Source: Adineta ricciae
Taxonomy: Eukaryota; Rotifera; Eurotatoria; Adinetida; Adinetidae
Length of the DNA stretch: 64,000 nt
Direction of reading: 5' to 3'
Assembly (NCBI GenBank): GCA_905250025.1
Contig: CAJNOJ010000066.1
Coordinates: forward strand, 248,001 to 312,000
Under the pieces are notes generated by a model. The model saw nothing but the letters and a program-made list of their open reading frames with translations, searched no databases and was not told the origin of the DNA. Both the position numbers and the translations under genes were made by a program. Positions 1 through 10,174 of the stretch are shown one piece after another; positions within the stretch are counted from its first letter, which is position 1; the number at the start of each line of letters is the position of its first letter.

Positions 1-1617
1 TTCGCATCTGATGTTCTTATACCGAAAAGAAAAATTATTTGAAAGTCAACTCTGAGTTGTAAGTATCTTACGACGGCTGAGTGAAATAGGTTCATCATCT
101 CCGGACGTTGCAGACGATGATGTATTCAATTTGATCAATTCGGACTCGGAAATCAGCTTGTCTTGTTGATAATGACTATGCGTATCTAAAAACATGTAGG
201 TATCGTCAGTTAAAATTGTCGTAAATGTATCTCAAACTGTGGGATAATGTTTCAATGGCATCTCGAATTGTATCTGATGTTATCATCATTGGTTCGTTTG
301 AATGTTCTGAAAATCAGTGTGATAAACATCGAGGTCTGTACGATTGTCCACGAACTCCTACCAGAGTATCGTTGTTGACTGTGCAAATCATTTTGATGCA
401 TAACTTGTGATAGATTAACATCCTCTTTCTTTGAAACGAAAGATAAATAGAACAGATCAAAATTCGATTCGTTTTACTTCATTTACGTCTGTACCACAGA
501 CCCGTGTCAAATATCGAACGAGTTCAGCGTGTTCACCGGGCCCAAATGATCGGCCTCTGCCCTGACTTAATAGCCATTCACTTTTCAAACTACACCATGA
601 ATAAATCTAAAAATTGTCAAGACTTCAATCTCAAATCATTACCTATCTTTTCGTGTAACAAGTAATCCATCTAGATTATGAATTGATAAACACCAATTCA
701 AAATAAATGGTCGATAGTCAAATGGTTGGTGGCATCCATGTTTTTCATCAACTACTGATAAACATGGATTGTCGATGATGTAAAGTGTGTTCAGATTGAC
801 AAAGGACGTCAGATGGGCAACCTTCATTGTAGAATACGAAATGGCAAATGATCAGAGAGAAGCAAATATATACTTCAGTTAAATCTTGGATTTCATTATC
901 GGATATAATCAGTGTATGAAGCGACTTAGGCCAATAGCGTAATACTGAATTCAATGTATGAAGAAAATTTTTATGTAAATTTAAATACTAGCAAAAGACA
1001 AGGTTAGACAGTCGTCGTTTTCTTCTATGAAGATGTTTCTTACTTTCAACGATGTCAATCGAGAAAGGTCTTCGATCTGTTGAATGCAATTATCACTGGC
1101 ATCGATTGATTGTAGATTTGAACAATTGTTTAGAACTGCAATGCTGGTCACATTATTATGCGAAATGTTGAGTAAGGTAAGATTCTGTAGAGTTTTCAAA
1201 CCTTCGAAGAAGAGTTTCTGGAAAATAGGAAAAAGGAAAAGATTGTCAGTTTACCATCGACTGACTCGATTAAGTTGTATGAAAGATCGAGTTTTTGTAG
1301 TGATCTGATTCGATGAAGTAGATGAATGCTAGTCAGACGGTTATGAGATACGGACAACTGGAAGAACGGCGAATACGAGACGACTTATCCTAACGAAAAA
1401 GTTTCTACATTACTTGAATTAAATGAGCAAATCGATCCAATTGTTCGATTTCGGTTAATTCGTTCTTATCGAGTAGAATAACGTTGAAATCAATATTATT
1501 CGGCAATTGATCGATATGTTTCAAATGTTTCGAACATAGATCGAGTCGAACTAAATGTTCTTCGACGAAATGATCATCCATCGAAAAGATCAATGGATCA
1601 TCCATTCGATTCGACAT
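1..1617 (-). CDS. CEP97: CEP97-like leucine-rich repeat centrosomal protein, copy A (3' end outside window)
   Basis: CEP97 is a centriolar distal-end protein that works with CP110 to control cilium formation. The gene starts at 1617 and reads leftward through short introns. Exons encode several LRR units (for example [24 protein letters not shown]), then the LRR cap [20 protein letters not shown] and the block [20 protein letters not shown]. That cap and block match the CEP97 family pattern (DCRP-V-SWC-N-LDGY, LKAEWL-SQGKGR). Exons fit together in phase as in copy B, with no in-frame stop found. The proline/serine-rich C-terminal exons run off the left edge. It is head-to-head with CCDC113, 327 bp apart. 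Both copies appear functional. Confidence 0.82.
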
Positions 1618-1724
1618 TGTCGACGAATGTTCTTTTCACTGCACGTTAAAGAACAAGGGTGTGTCGAAGTGTTTCGTCGAACGATTCATTCTTTTCTCAT
1701 GACTTACCATACTTTGTAATGTTC

Positions 1725-1738
1725 ATATCCATAGTAAC
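1725..1738 (+). promoter_or_regulatory. X-box-like (RFX) half-site in shared ciliary promoter, copy A
   Basis: The 327-bp space between divergent CEP97 and CCDC113 contains atatccatagtaac. The right half AGTAAC fits the RFX X-box half-site RGYAAC exactly, and the left half matches 4 of 6 positions of GTNRCC with a 2-nt spacer. RFX factors control ciliary genes in animals, so a site here is reasonable. A single imperfect motif could arise by chance. Confidence 0.35.
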
Positions 1739-1944
1739 GAGAATTAGACGCATGGTGTAGAGAAACAAACGTGGCTTCCTCGTGTGCGCATTGAACACTT
1801 CTACATTTGTTTTATGAAATGTTCTACAAATAACATGGATGTTTACTCGTTTGTATGACAGAGATCGCTCTACGTCAACGAGGAAAGCAGCTCTTGAAAA
1901 TAGAGTTTCTATGTGAAATTGGCGGTAAATAATCGTTGAATGCA

Positions 1945-3569
1945 ATGTCCTATCAGCAAGATATAAACAAGAGCATCGTTGCGATTATCAATGGATTTGA
2001 TTACAATATTTATCATGAACAAGAAAAAGAAGATTTAGCGATTTTATCGACTAATGCCTTGCAGAAAAAATTGAAGAGATTAGAGTAAAATGCGATGAGT
2101 CGGTTGTTGGAGAAAGTTGGAGTTTTTTTCTAGTGAACAGATTATATATCTTCGTGCCGAGAACCGGCTATTGCAGAATTATTTAATATGGTATGAGAAG
2201 AAGATAGTTCCTCTTCAAGATAAACGAATAATAGAAAATATTTCTCTTCCAAGTAAGCAGACTATTCGGCATAGATAATTCACGTTGGAATTTGCACTCA
2301 TTTAGATAAGGTTAAACCTCATTTTCAACAAATTTCGAAGACTAAAACCAAACAACCATTAGCGATCGAGAAGAAACGTCAAATCGCCGAGACGAGTTGC
2401 AAGGTTCTACAAGCTTATAATAAAAAACATGGACTTAACATCACACACTACGTTGATGAATACATTGTAAGATCGATAAAGTATAGAGTATCATCGAATA
2501 TGGCCTTCTTAGAACACGGTCGAAACTGTCGATGAAACCATCGATCATTTAGAGCGTGAATTGAGTACATTGAAGAAGTTCATGCAAAAAATTCAAGTCG
2601 AGCTTATCGAAACGCAGAAGAGATTCACGACAGAAGAATTGTTTGAATTCTTTCATGAAAGAATGCATTACCTTGTAAATACTCATTACTCTTTCAATTA
2701 GTTTTCATCCGCTTGATCTTTTCAGGAAGCATTGGACGAAAGAGTTAGTTCTAGTGATTATCAGGATGATTAACCGAATAGCACATCTCATCGTAGAAAC
2801 GTCAAAAAACTGTTCGTCTCCGTTTCCATATAGATGGTGTCGAACAATCGATTCGAAAGGTTCGTCAAATCGTTGATACGGTAACCGAAGTCGATTTTGA
2901 ACAATTGAAAATCGATATTGATAAACAATTGAAAGAAATGAGTAGAAAAAATAGAATGCTCGTTTTTTATAAACGACAACAATCGGAGGCAAATGTCAAA
3001 CTCAATGCGAAAAAAGTTAGAGAATCTTTGAGTGGATCAATCGGTTCTATTGTGTATTCAATATAGCCTGAATTATTCAAAGAACTTCGCGCACTCGTAT
3101 CCATACGTAGAGAAACGAATCTTCGAATACAGTTGATCAAATATTACAATGAACTGGAACAAAAACTGCAACATGTAAGACGAAGAGACAAACTCTTCTC
3201 TATTCTTGATTTTTCTTCTATCAGGAGATTCACCAGTATGAGATAATCAACGAGTCTACTCATAAATTGTCGAAAACATATCGTGTTCCATCGATTGTAA
3301 ACTACGTTGACTTGAAATCGAAACAAGCGAACCTTCACAATACTCTACACATCTGGCAACGTAAAGTTCAAATTGCTGAACACGAATTAGAATTACGTCG
3401 CGTAGAATCCCATCGATATCCCGAACAAATTATTCATCCATGGAAATATCTTCAAAATCCATCTTCTCTTCTAATGTATCAACATTATCATTCACCATCT
3501 ATCCGTACCAATGATCAAGAAGTTCTTCCAAAACTAGACACACGTTCGTCTGCTCGTATTAGCACATAG
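1945..3569 (+). CDS. CCDC113: CCDC113/CFAP263-like ciliary coiled-coil protein, copy A
   Basis: CCDC113 is a ciliary coiled-coil protein of the DUF4201 family. The model has eight exons: 1945-2084, 2134-2252, 2306-2466, 2513-2674, 2726-2743 (an 18-nt microexon), 2797-3015, 3067-3174 and 3225-3569. It gives 423 residues (human about 377). Family hallmarks are VDFEQLKIDIDKQL in the middle and YRVPSIVNYV followed by WQRKVQIAEHEL near the C terminus. Read straight through, the region shows stops and shifts, but each falls inside a 46-53 nt GT-AG intron. All exon lengths equal those of copy B. A polyadenylation-like AATAAA follows at about 3603. CCDC96 shares the same domain and is the main alternative. 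Confidence 0.8.
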
Positions 3570-5913
3570 TTTGCGTATACAAATGCAAAGCTTTAATCGC
3601 TTTAATAAAGAAATGATACTTGATATGAACCGTTCTATTTGTGAATTCAACATAAGTCTCGCTTGTTGTTTTCTTCGTCTTTCAATACAATAGACATCAC
3701 TTACAAATACTTGAACCTACAGCGAAAAAAATTGTTCAAGTGTTCAAATATTTGTAGTTGAAAGAACATCAATTAGAACACTCTACCACTTACTTCAAAC
3801 TCTTCTCTCCCTATGAAAATAAAAGGTTAGGCGTTTTCATCATCTCGTGATGAAAATGCAAAGTCTTATCGATATTTCCCATCTATTTGCCAAGAAAAAT
3901 AGTTGAACAAAATTTAGTTTCTATGTTTATAAACATCCGAATAGATATATCATCAACACATTAGACTAATGGCTATTCAGCAGAAGATCAACAGAGTAAT
4001 GTATCTTATACTGTTAATCAGCTCTTAGCCTCCCTAGTGTATCAATCTAATTTACTGATGAACGACAGAAGCGTCCAAACAAAATGAAGATGAATGAATA
4101 TGAATGTTAACTATCGAGAGTAATGATCGTCATTATCGACAACTAAATGTGCGATTTGCGACGTAAAAATGTTGAAGAAGAAGAATTGAACGTTATTTTT
4201 CACCGACAACAATTGACTTTTCTGATAACGATCGAATGACATTAGCGGTAACCGTGTTTAATCTGTATTCGATGCAATCTAATGGATAGTTTTCTTTGTT
4301 ATTGAAATCATGTAACAGGTCATCAAGAATATGATGATTCAAGTTGAAGTGTTGACGAATGAAATAGATAAGATCAATCTAGACAAACCATCACTAACGA
4401 CAAATGATTGATGGATGTCGACTGATCATTCGTTCTTCTTTTTCTCTTGACAATTTTTCGTTAAATACTGCAAAAGAGCTTCAGTAGCTTTCGATCAATG
4501 TAAAGCCGTTATCAAACAAATAGAACATTTAACAACATGCTTAATCCGAGATCTACTTTTCGCTTGTTATTGTTCATTCGATTCGGTAATGTCTGAATAG
4601 GCCCTTAAGAAGCAGATTCGTTTGCGAATATATTTTAATACAAGCAATATGAAGGAATTTTTCATATCTATTTATGTTCGATCGAGTATGTTATTCTTTT
4701 TTGCTCTCGCGCCATTAGATTGGATTCAGCCAATTGCTTTCTACTTGAACATAACAGACACTTATTGAACGTTTGTTTTGATATGATTTTACCGCGAACG
4801 GCTTCAATATATCGTTAGTAGTTGTCTGTGTATACAAATTTGGCGTTGAGCCAAAATTGTATACTTGTCAGACATAACATTTTTGAACCAACCATCTTTT
4901 TTTCTATTTGTTCAGTTGTCCGTTCTTCCGTTACTTCTTTTTTCTTCCTAAGGTCAGAATGTCTCGATGAAGACAGAAAGGAAGAAAAATCTATCAATGT
5001 TTGAACGAAAGATGATGTTCATATTTCTACCATTGAACAAATCGAAGAGACAAGCGTGGATATAGTATGTTAGTATCGGGCAAAAATAGCGTTTAGCAAA
5101 AGAAAGAGAAACAGGTCAATGTTCGGTCAAAAATTGAGAGAAAAAGAAGAGAAAATGTACATATCTGAACATGTCGCTCATATTTAACATCGACCGACAG
5201 CGGTCGGATGCGAGTATACACACACACATATATATATAGACAAGCGAAAGTTTGTCTTTACGGTTTTTTCTCTCTTTCTCTGCTTTTTTTCGACAACGAC
5301 GAGAAGCAAGAGAGAATACATAGAAAACAATGTATATAGGGTCAATCGTCTGGCCAACTCGTCCGGTTGTTCATTTGCATCGCGTTGTTCTCAACATTTA
5401 TTGTCGTCTACTACCGTCAAAAAACGCCGTTCTTTGTCTTATTATAATCTCTAGACGAAAAACCAACAAGATAATAAATCTAGTCAAATCTACTGATATT
5501 TCTCTCTATTGTCGATGTATTCAAAAAAAGGAAAAAACAATTGAAGTCACTGGAATAAAGTATGGTGAGCTGCATTCTCTCTCTCTATTAAATTTTTTTG
5601 TTTCATCGAATCTGCATGTGATATTTGGTTTTGTCTTGATCTGTTTGTGGTGATGGTATGATTAGTGACAAAAAAGCTGAAGAGAAGAGCTCTCCGATTC
5701 ATATGATTGTGTTATTTAGTCTATGTGGTTTTTGCAAGTTCATGACTAGATCTCACACTCATCCTAATTGAGAGCACCTTCACTTGATATTTCTTTTTCC
5801 TGATCATCTTACTAAAGCTAGGTGGAATTTCGGTTGAGGCTGATATGAAAACGATTCCTCACCGGGTTCTACACTTAGCTTTGGTGATAATGTGATTGAT
5901 TTTGCTGTGTTTT
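3570..5913 (+). pseudogene. Unresolved third gene of the duplicated unit, copy A (probably decayed)
   Basis: Short coding-like blocks on the plus strand, separated by intron-like pieces, are shared with unit B: a segment near 3763-3835, a block near 3985-4090 (VNQLLASLVYQSNLL), a charged block near 4160-4250, one near 4320-4410 (VIKNMMIQVEVLTNEIDKIN), one near 4600-4690 and a basic end near 5117-5171. Compared with copy B, this copy lacks one T in the block near 4220, which shifts the frame, and one A near 3826. No complete reading frame could be assembled and no family was recognised; the composition suggests a coiled-coil protein. A 107-codon ORF at 5330-5653 is not kept in frame in unit B and is not called. 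Confidence 0.4.
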
Positions 5914-5918
5914 GTCTT

Positions 5919-8214
5919 TCAGANATGATTTGGAGATTTTACCGTAAGTTTTGTTTTTCTAAACGAATTCTTACAATTTCTCTTATTTTGTGAAGTGTCA
6001 ATTAACGCTTGATGTTTTGTGGACTGATTTGCGTGAATCACTGTCGAGTTTTGTTTAACATAGGTCTGTAGCTGTTCAAGTGGTTGAAGAGGATTGACGT
6101 GAATTGTATTTCTTCGTTGTAATTTTTTTCGACTATTAGGTCCTGTGAATAATTCGATATTTTAGAAAGAGAAAAAAGAAAGAAAAACAAGTGTCTTGCG
6201 TACGATTTGCAAGTACTCGAGCCGTTTCTCGAGCAAGAAAACTCGAATGAGTCGGTTCGGAAGTAGCCGCTTTCGGTGAATAGTGAGCGGCATTGTAAGG
6301 TAAAGCAGAAGTTGATGGTCTAATTGGCTGTGAATGGCCTGACATGTGAGAACGAGAGTGACTCATGACGTCATTACTAGTAATCAGAGAATCAACTTTC
6401 TTTCGTTTAGTAGATTGATATTTACCTATCGATGGGATATTCATTGAGTTTGACTTGAAGCATGTTTTGATCTAATGGCTTAATTGGTCGATCATCGTAT
6501 TGAATATAACGGCTGCTTGAACTATTTTCAGTTGGTGGATCATCAATATGAGGAATGTTGACGTGTGCTGATCGAGCAAAAGCTGGACTTGGTGTTCGCA
6601 TCTGACGTTCTTATACCGGAAAAAAAAAATTTCAAAGTCAACTCTGACTTGTAGGTATCTTACGATGGATGAATGAGATAGATTCATCATCTCCGGACGT
6701 TGCAGACGATGATGTATTCGATTTAATAAATTCGGACTCGGAAATCAGTTTGCCTTGTTGATAACGGCTATGTGTATCTAAAAACAACGCAGGTATCATC
6801 AGTTGAAATTGTCATAAATGTATCTCAAACTATGGGATAATGTTTCACTGGCATCTCGAATTGTATCTGATGTTATCATCATTGGTTCGTTTGAATGTTC
6901 TGAAAATCATTGTGATAGACATCGAGATGTCTACGATTGTTCACAAATTCCTACCAGAGTATCGTTGTTGATTGTGCAAATCTTTTTGGTGTATAATCTG
7001 TGATAGATTAGTATCCTCTTTCTTTGAAATGAAAGATAATAAATAGAACACATCAAAATTCGATTTGTTTTACTTCATTTCCGTCTGTACCGCAGACCCG
7101 TGTCAAATATCGAACGAGTTCGGCATGTTCACCGGACCCAAATGATCGGCCTTTGCCCTGACTTAACAGCCATTCACTTTTCAAACTACGTCATGAATAA
7201 ATCTAAAATTGCCAAGACTTCAATCTCACATCATTACCTTTCTTTTCGTGTGACAAGTAAACCATCTAGATTATGAATTGATAAACACCAATTCAAAATA
7301 AACGGTCGATAGTCAAATGGTTGGTGACATCCATGTTTTTCATCAACTACTGATAAACATGGATTATCGATGATGTAAAGTGTGTTCAGATTGACAAAGG
7401 ACGTCAGATGGGCAACCTTCATTATAGAATAAGAAATGGCAAATGATCAGAGAAAAGCAAATATTTACTTCAGTTAAATCTTGGATTTCATTATCGGATA
7501 TAATCAATGTATGAAGCGATTTAGGCCAATAGCGTAATGCTGAATTCAATGTATGCAGAAAATTTTTATGTAAATTTAAATACTAGTAAAAAAACAAGGT
7601 CAACCAGTCGTCGTTTTCTTTTATGAAGATGTTTCTTACTTTCAACGATGTCAATCGAGAAAGATCTTCGATCTGTTGAATGTAATTATCACTGGCATCG
7701 ATTGATTGTAGATTCGAGCAATTGTTTAGAACTGCAATGCTGGCTACATTGTTATGAGAAATGTTGAGTAAGGTAAGATTGTGTAGAGTTTTCAAACCTT
7801 TAAAAAAGAGTATATGAAAAATAGAGGAAAAGGAAAGCATTGTCAGGTTACCATCGACTGAATCGATTAAGTTGTGTTTAAGATCGAGTTTTTGTAGTGA
7901 TCTGAGTCGATGAAGTAGATGAATGCTAGTCAGACGGTTATGAGATACAGACAACTGAAAGAATAGCGAATAAGAGACGACTTATCCTAATGAAAAAGTT
8001 TCTACATTACTTGAATTAAATGAGCAAATCGATCCAATTGTGCGATTTCGGTTAATTCGTTCTTATCGAGTAGAATAACGTTGAAATCAATATTATTCGG
8101 CAATTGATCGATATGTTTCAAATGTTTCGAACGTAGATCGAGTCGAACTAAATGTTCTTCGACGAAATGATCATCCATCGAAAAGATCAATGGATCATCC
8201 ATTCGATTAGACAT
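5919..8214 (-). CDS. CEP97: CEP97-like leucine-rich repeat centrosomal protein, copy B (complete)
   Basis: Complete counterpart of the gene at 1-1617. Exons read leftward: 8011-8214, 7852-7954, 7640-7797, 7469-7582, 7238-7416, then exons down to 6204-6319 and a last exon 5919-6142. The protein is about 540 residues. The N-terminal third is LRRs, capped by [20 protein letters not shown] and [16 protein letters not shown], as in CEP97. The C-terminal half is low-complexity and Ser/Thr/Pro-rich, shorter than in vertebrates. All exon phases join without stops. The stop codon sits a few bases beyond the duplication junction, and base 5924, three codons before the end, is an ambiguous N. Divergent from CCDC113 copy B with 335 bp between start codons. 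Confidence 0.83.
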
Positions 8215-8321
8215 AGCCGACGAACGTTCCTTTCACTGCACGTTAAGGAACAAGGGTGTGCCGAAGTATTTCGTCGAACGATTCATTCTTTTCTCATGAC
8301 TTACCATACTTTGCAATATTC

Positions 8322-8335
8322 ATATCCATAGTAAC
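8322..8335 (+). promoter_or_regulatory. X-box-like (RFX) half-site in shared ciliary promoter, copy B
   Basis: The same 14-mer as in copy A (atatccatagtaac) lies unchanged in the 335-bp divergent promoter, although the surrounding spacer carries substitutions and small indels. Retention is consistent with function, but the two copies are recent, so conservation alone is weak evidence. Confidence 0.35.
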
Positions 8336-8549
8336 GAGAATAAAACGCATGGTGTAGAAAAACAAACGTGGCTTCCTCGTGTGCGCATTGAACACTTCTA
8401 CACTTGTTTTATGAAATACGTTTTACAAACAATATGGTTGCATGTTTACTCATTTGTATGACAGAGACCGCTCGACGTCAACGAGGAATGCAACTCTTGA
8501 AAATAGCGAGTTACTATGTGTAATTGGCGGTAAATAATCGTTGAGTGCA

Positions 8550-10174
8550 ATGTCCTATCAGCAAGATATAAGCAAGAACATTGTTGCGATTATCAATGGA
8601 TTTGATTACAATATTTATCATGAACAAGAAAAAGAAGATTTAGCGATTTTATCGACTAATGTCTTGCAGAAAAAGTTGAAGAAATTAGAGTAAAATGCGA
8701 TGAATCGGTTGTTGGAAAAAGTTGGAGTTTTTTCTAGTGAACAAATTATATACCTTCGTGCCGAGAATCGACTGTTGCATAATTATTTAATATGGTATGA
8801 AAAGAAGATAGTTCCTCTTCAAGATAAACGAACAATAGAAAATATTTCTCTTCCAAGCAAGCAGATTATTCGTCATAGATCATTCACGTTGCGATCTGCA
8901 TTCATTTAGATAAGGTCAAACCTCATTTTCAACAAATTTTGAAGACTAAAACCAAACAGCCATTAGCGATCGAGGCGAAACGCCAAATCGCCGAATCGAG
9001 TTGTAAGGTTCTACAAGTTTACAATCAAAAACATGGACTTAACATCACGCACTACATCGATGAATACATTGTAAGATCGATAACGTATAGAACATCATTG
9101 AATTCGGCCTTCTTAGACTACCGTTGAAACTGTCGATGAAACCATCGATCATTTAGAAGGTGAAATGAGTACATTGAAGAAGTTTATGCAAAAAATTCAA
9201 GTTGAGCTTATCGAACCGCAGAAGAGATTCACGACAGAAGAATTGTTTGAATTCTTTCATGAAAGAATGCATTACCTTGTAAATATTCATTACTTTTTCA
9301 ATTAGTTTTCATCTGCTTGATCTTTGTAGGAAGCATTGAACGAAAGAGTTAGGTTCTAGTGATTATCAGGATGATTAACAGAATATCACATCTCGTTGTA
9401 GAAACGTCAAAAAACTGTTCGTCTTCGTTTCAATATAGATGGTGTCGAACAGTCGATTCGAAAGGCTCGTCAAATCGTTGATATGATAACTGAAGTCGAT
9501 TTTGAGCAATTGAAAATCGATATTGATAAGCAATTGAAAGAAATGAGTAGAAAAAATAGAATGCTCGTTTTTTATAAACGACAACAATCGGAGGCAAATG
9601 TCAAACTCAATGCGAAAAAAGTTAGAGAATCTGCGAGTGAATCAAACGATTCTATTGTTCATTCGATATAGCCGGAATTATTCAAAGAACTTCGCGCACT
9701 TGTATCCATACGTAAAGAAACGAATCTTCGAATACAATTGATCAAGCATTACAATGAACTAGAACAAAAACTGCAACATGTAAGACGAAACGATAAACTC
9801 TTCTCTATTCCTGATTTTTCTTCGATCAGGAGATTCACCAGTACGAGATAACCAACAAGTCTATTCATCAATTGTCGAAAACATATCGTCTTCCGTCGAT
9901 TGTAAACTATGTCGACTTGAAATCGAAACAAACGAACCTTCACAATACTCTACACATCTGGCAACGTAAAGTTCAAATTGCTGAACATGAATTAGAATTA
10001 CGTCGTATAGAATCCCATCGATATCCCGAACAAATTTTCCATCCATGGAAATATCTTCAAAATCCATCTTCTCTTCTAATGTATCAACACTATCATTCAC
10101 CATCTACCCGTACCAATGATCAAGAATTTCTTCCAAAACTAGACACACGTTCGTCTGCACGTATTAGCACATAG
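8550..10174 (+). CDS. CCDC113: CCDC113/CFAP263-like ciliary coiled-coil protein, copy B
   Basis: Exons 8550-8689, 8738-8856, 8910-9070, 9117-9278, 9330-9347, 9402-9620, 9672-9779 and 9830-10174 encode 423 residues, the same length exon by exon as copy A. The only length differences between copies are one base in intron 1 and one in intron 5, so the frame has been protected since duplication. Intron 2 begins with GC (gcaagc at 8857) where copy A has GT, making it a GC-AG intron. DUF4201 hallmarks are VDFEQLKIDIDKQL and WQRKVQIAEHEL. The product probably acts in motile cilia. Confidence 0.8.

Larger units (their letters stand above)
1..5913. repeat. Tandem segmental duplication, unit A
   Basis: The stretch from base 1 to about 5913 is collinear with 6597-12511 at high identity (roughly 95% by eye), offset by about 6.6 kb. 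It carries CEP97-like (minus), CCDC113-like (plus) and a third unresolved gene. The left end of this copy lies outside the window. Identity stops a few bases before the stop codon of the second CEP97 copy, so the junction is visible near 5913. The two copies differ by substitutions and by small indels in introns and spacers; a 1-nt indel inside an exon was seen only in the third gene. Confidence 0.93.

Noticed and set aside
1945-3224. In-frame stops and frame changes in CCDC113 suggesting a pseudogene
   Set aside because: Every break lies in a 46-54 nt GT-AG (or GC-AG) intron, the exons join in phase, and all exon lengths match the second copy.
5330-5653. 107-codon ORF in unit A (counterpart 11962-12249)
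   Set aside because: A one-base indel shifts the frame between the copies, so it is not conserved as protein.
5924-5924. Ambiguous base N (another at 48577) as a sign of a scaffold gap
   Set aside because: Single Ns with continuous sequence on both sides are base-call ambiguities; reading frames and introns run through normally.
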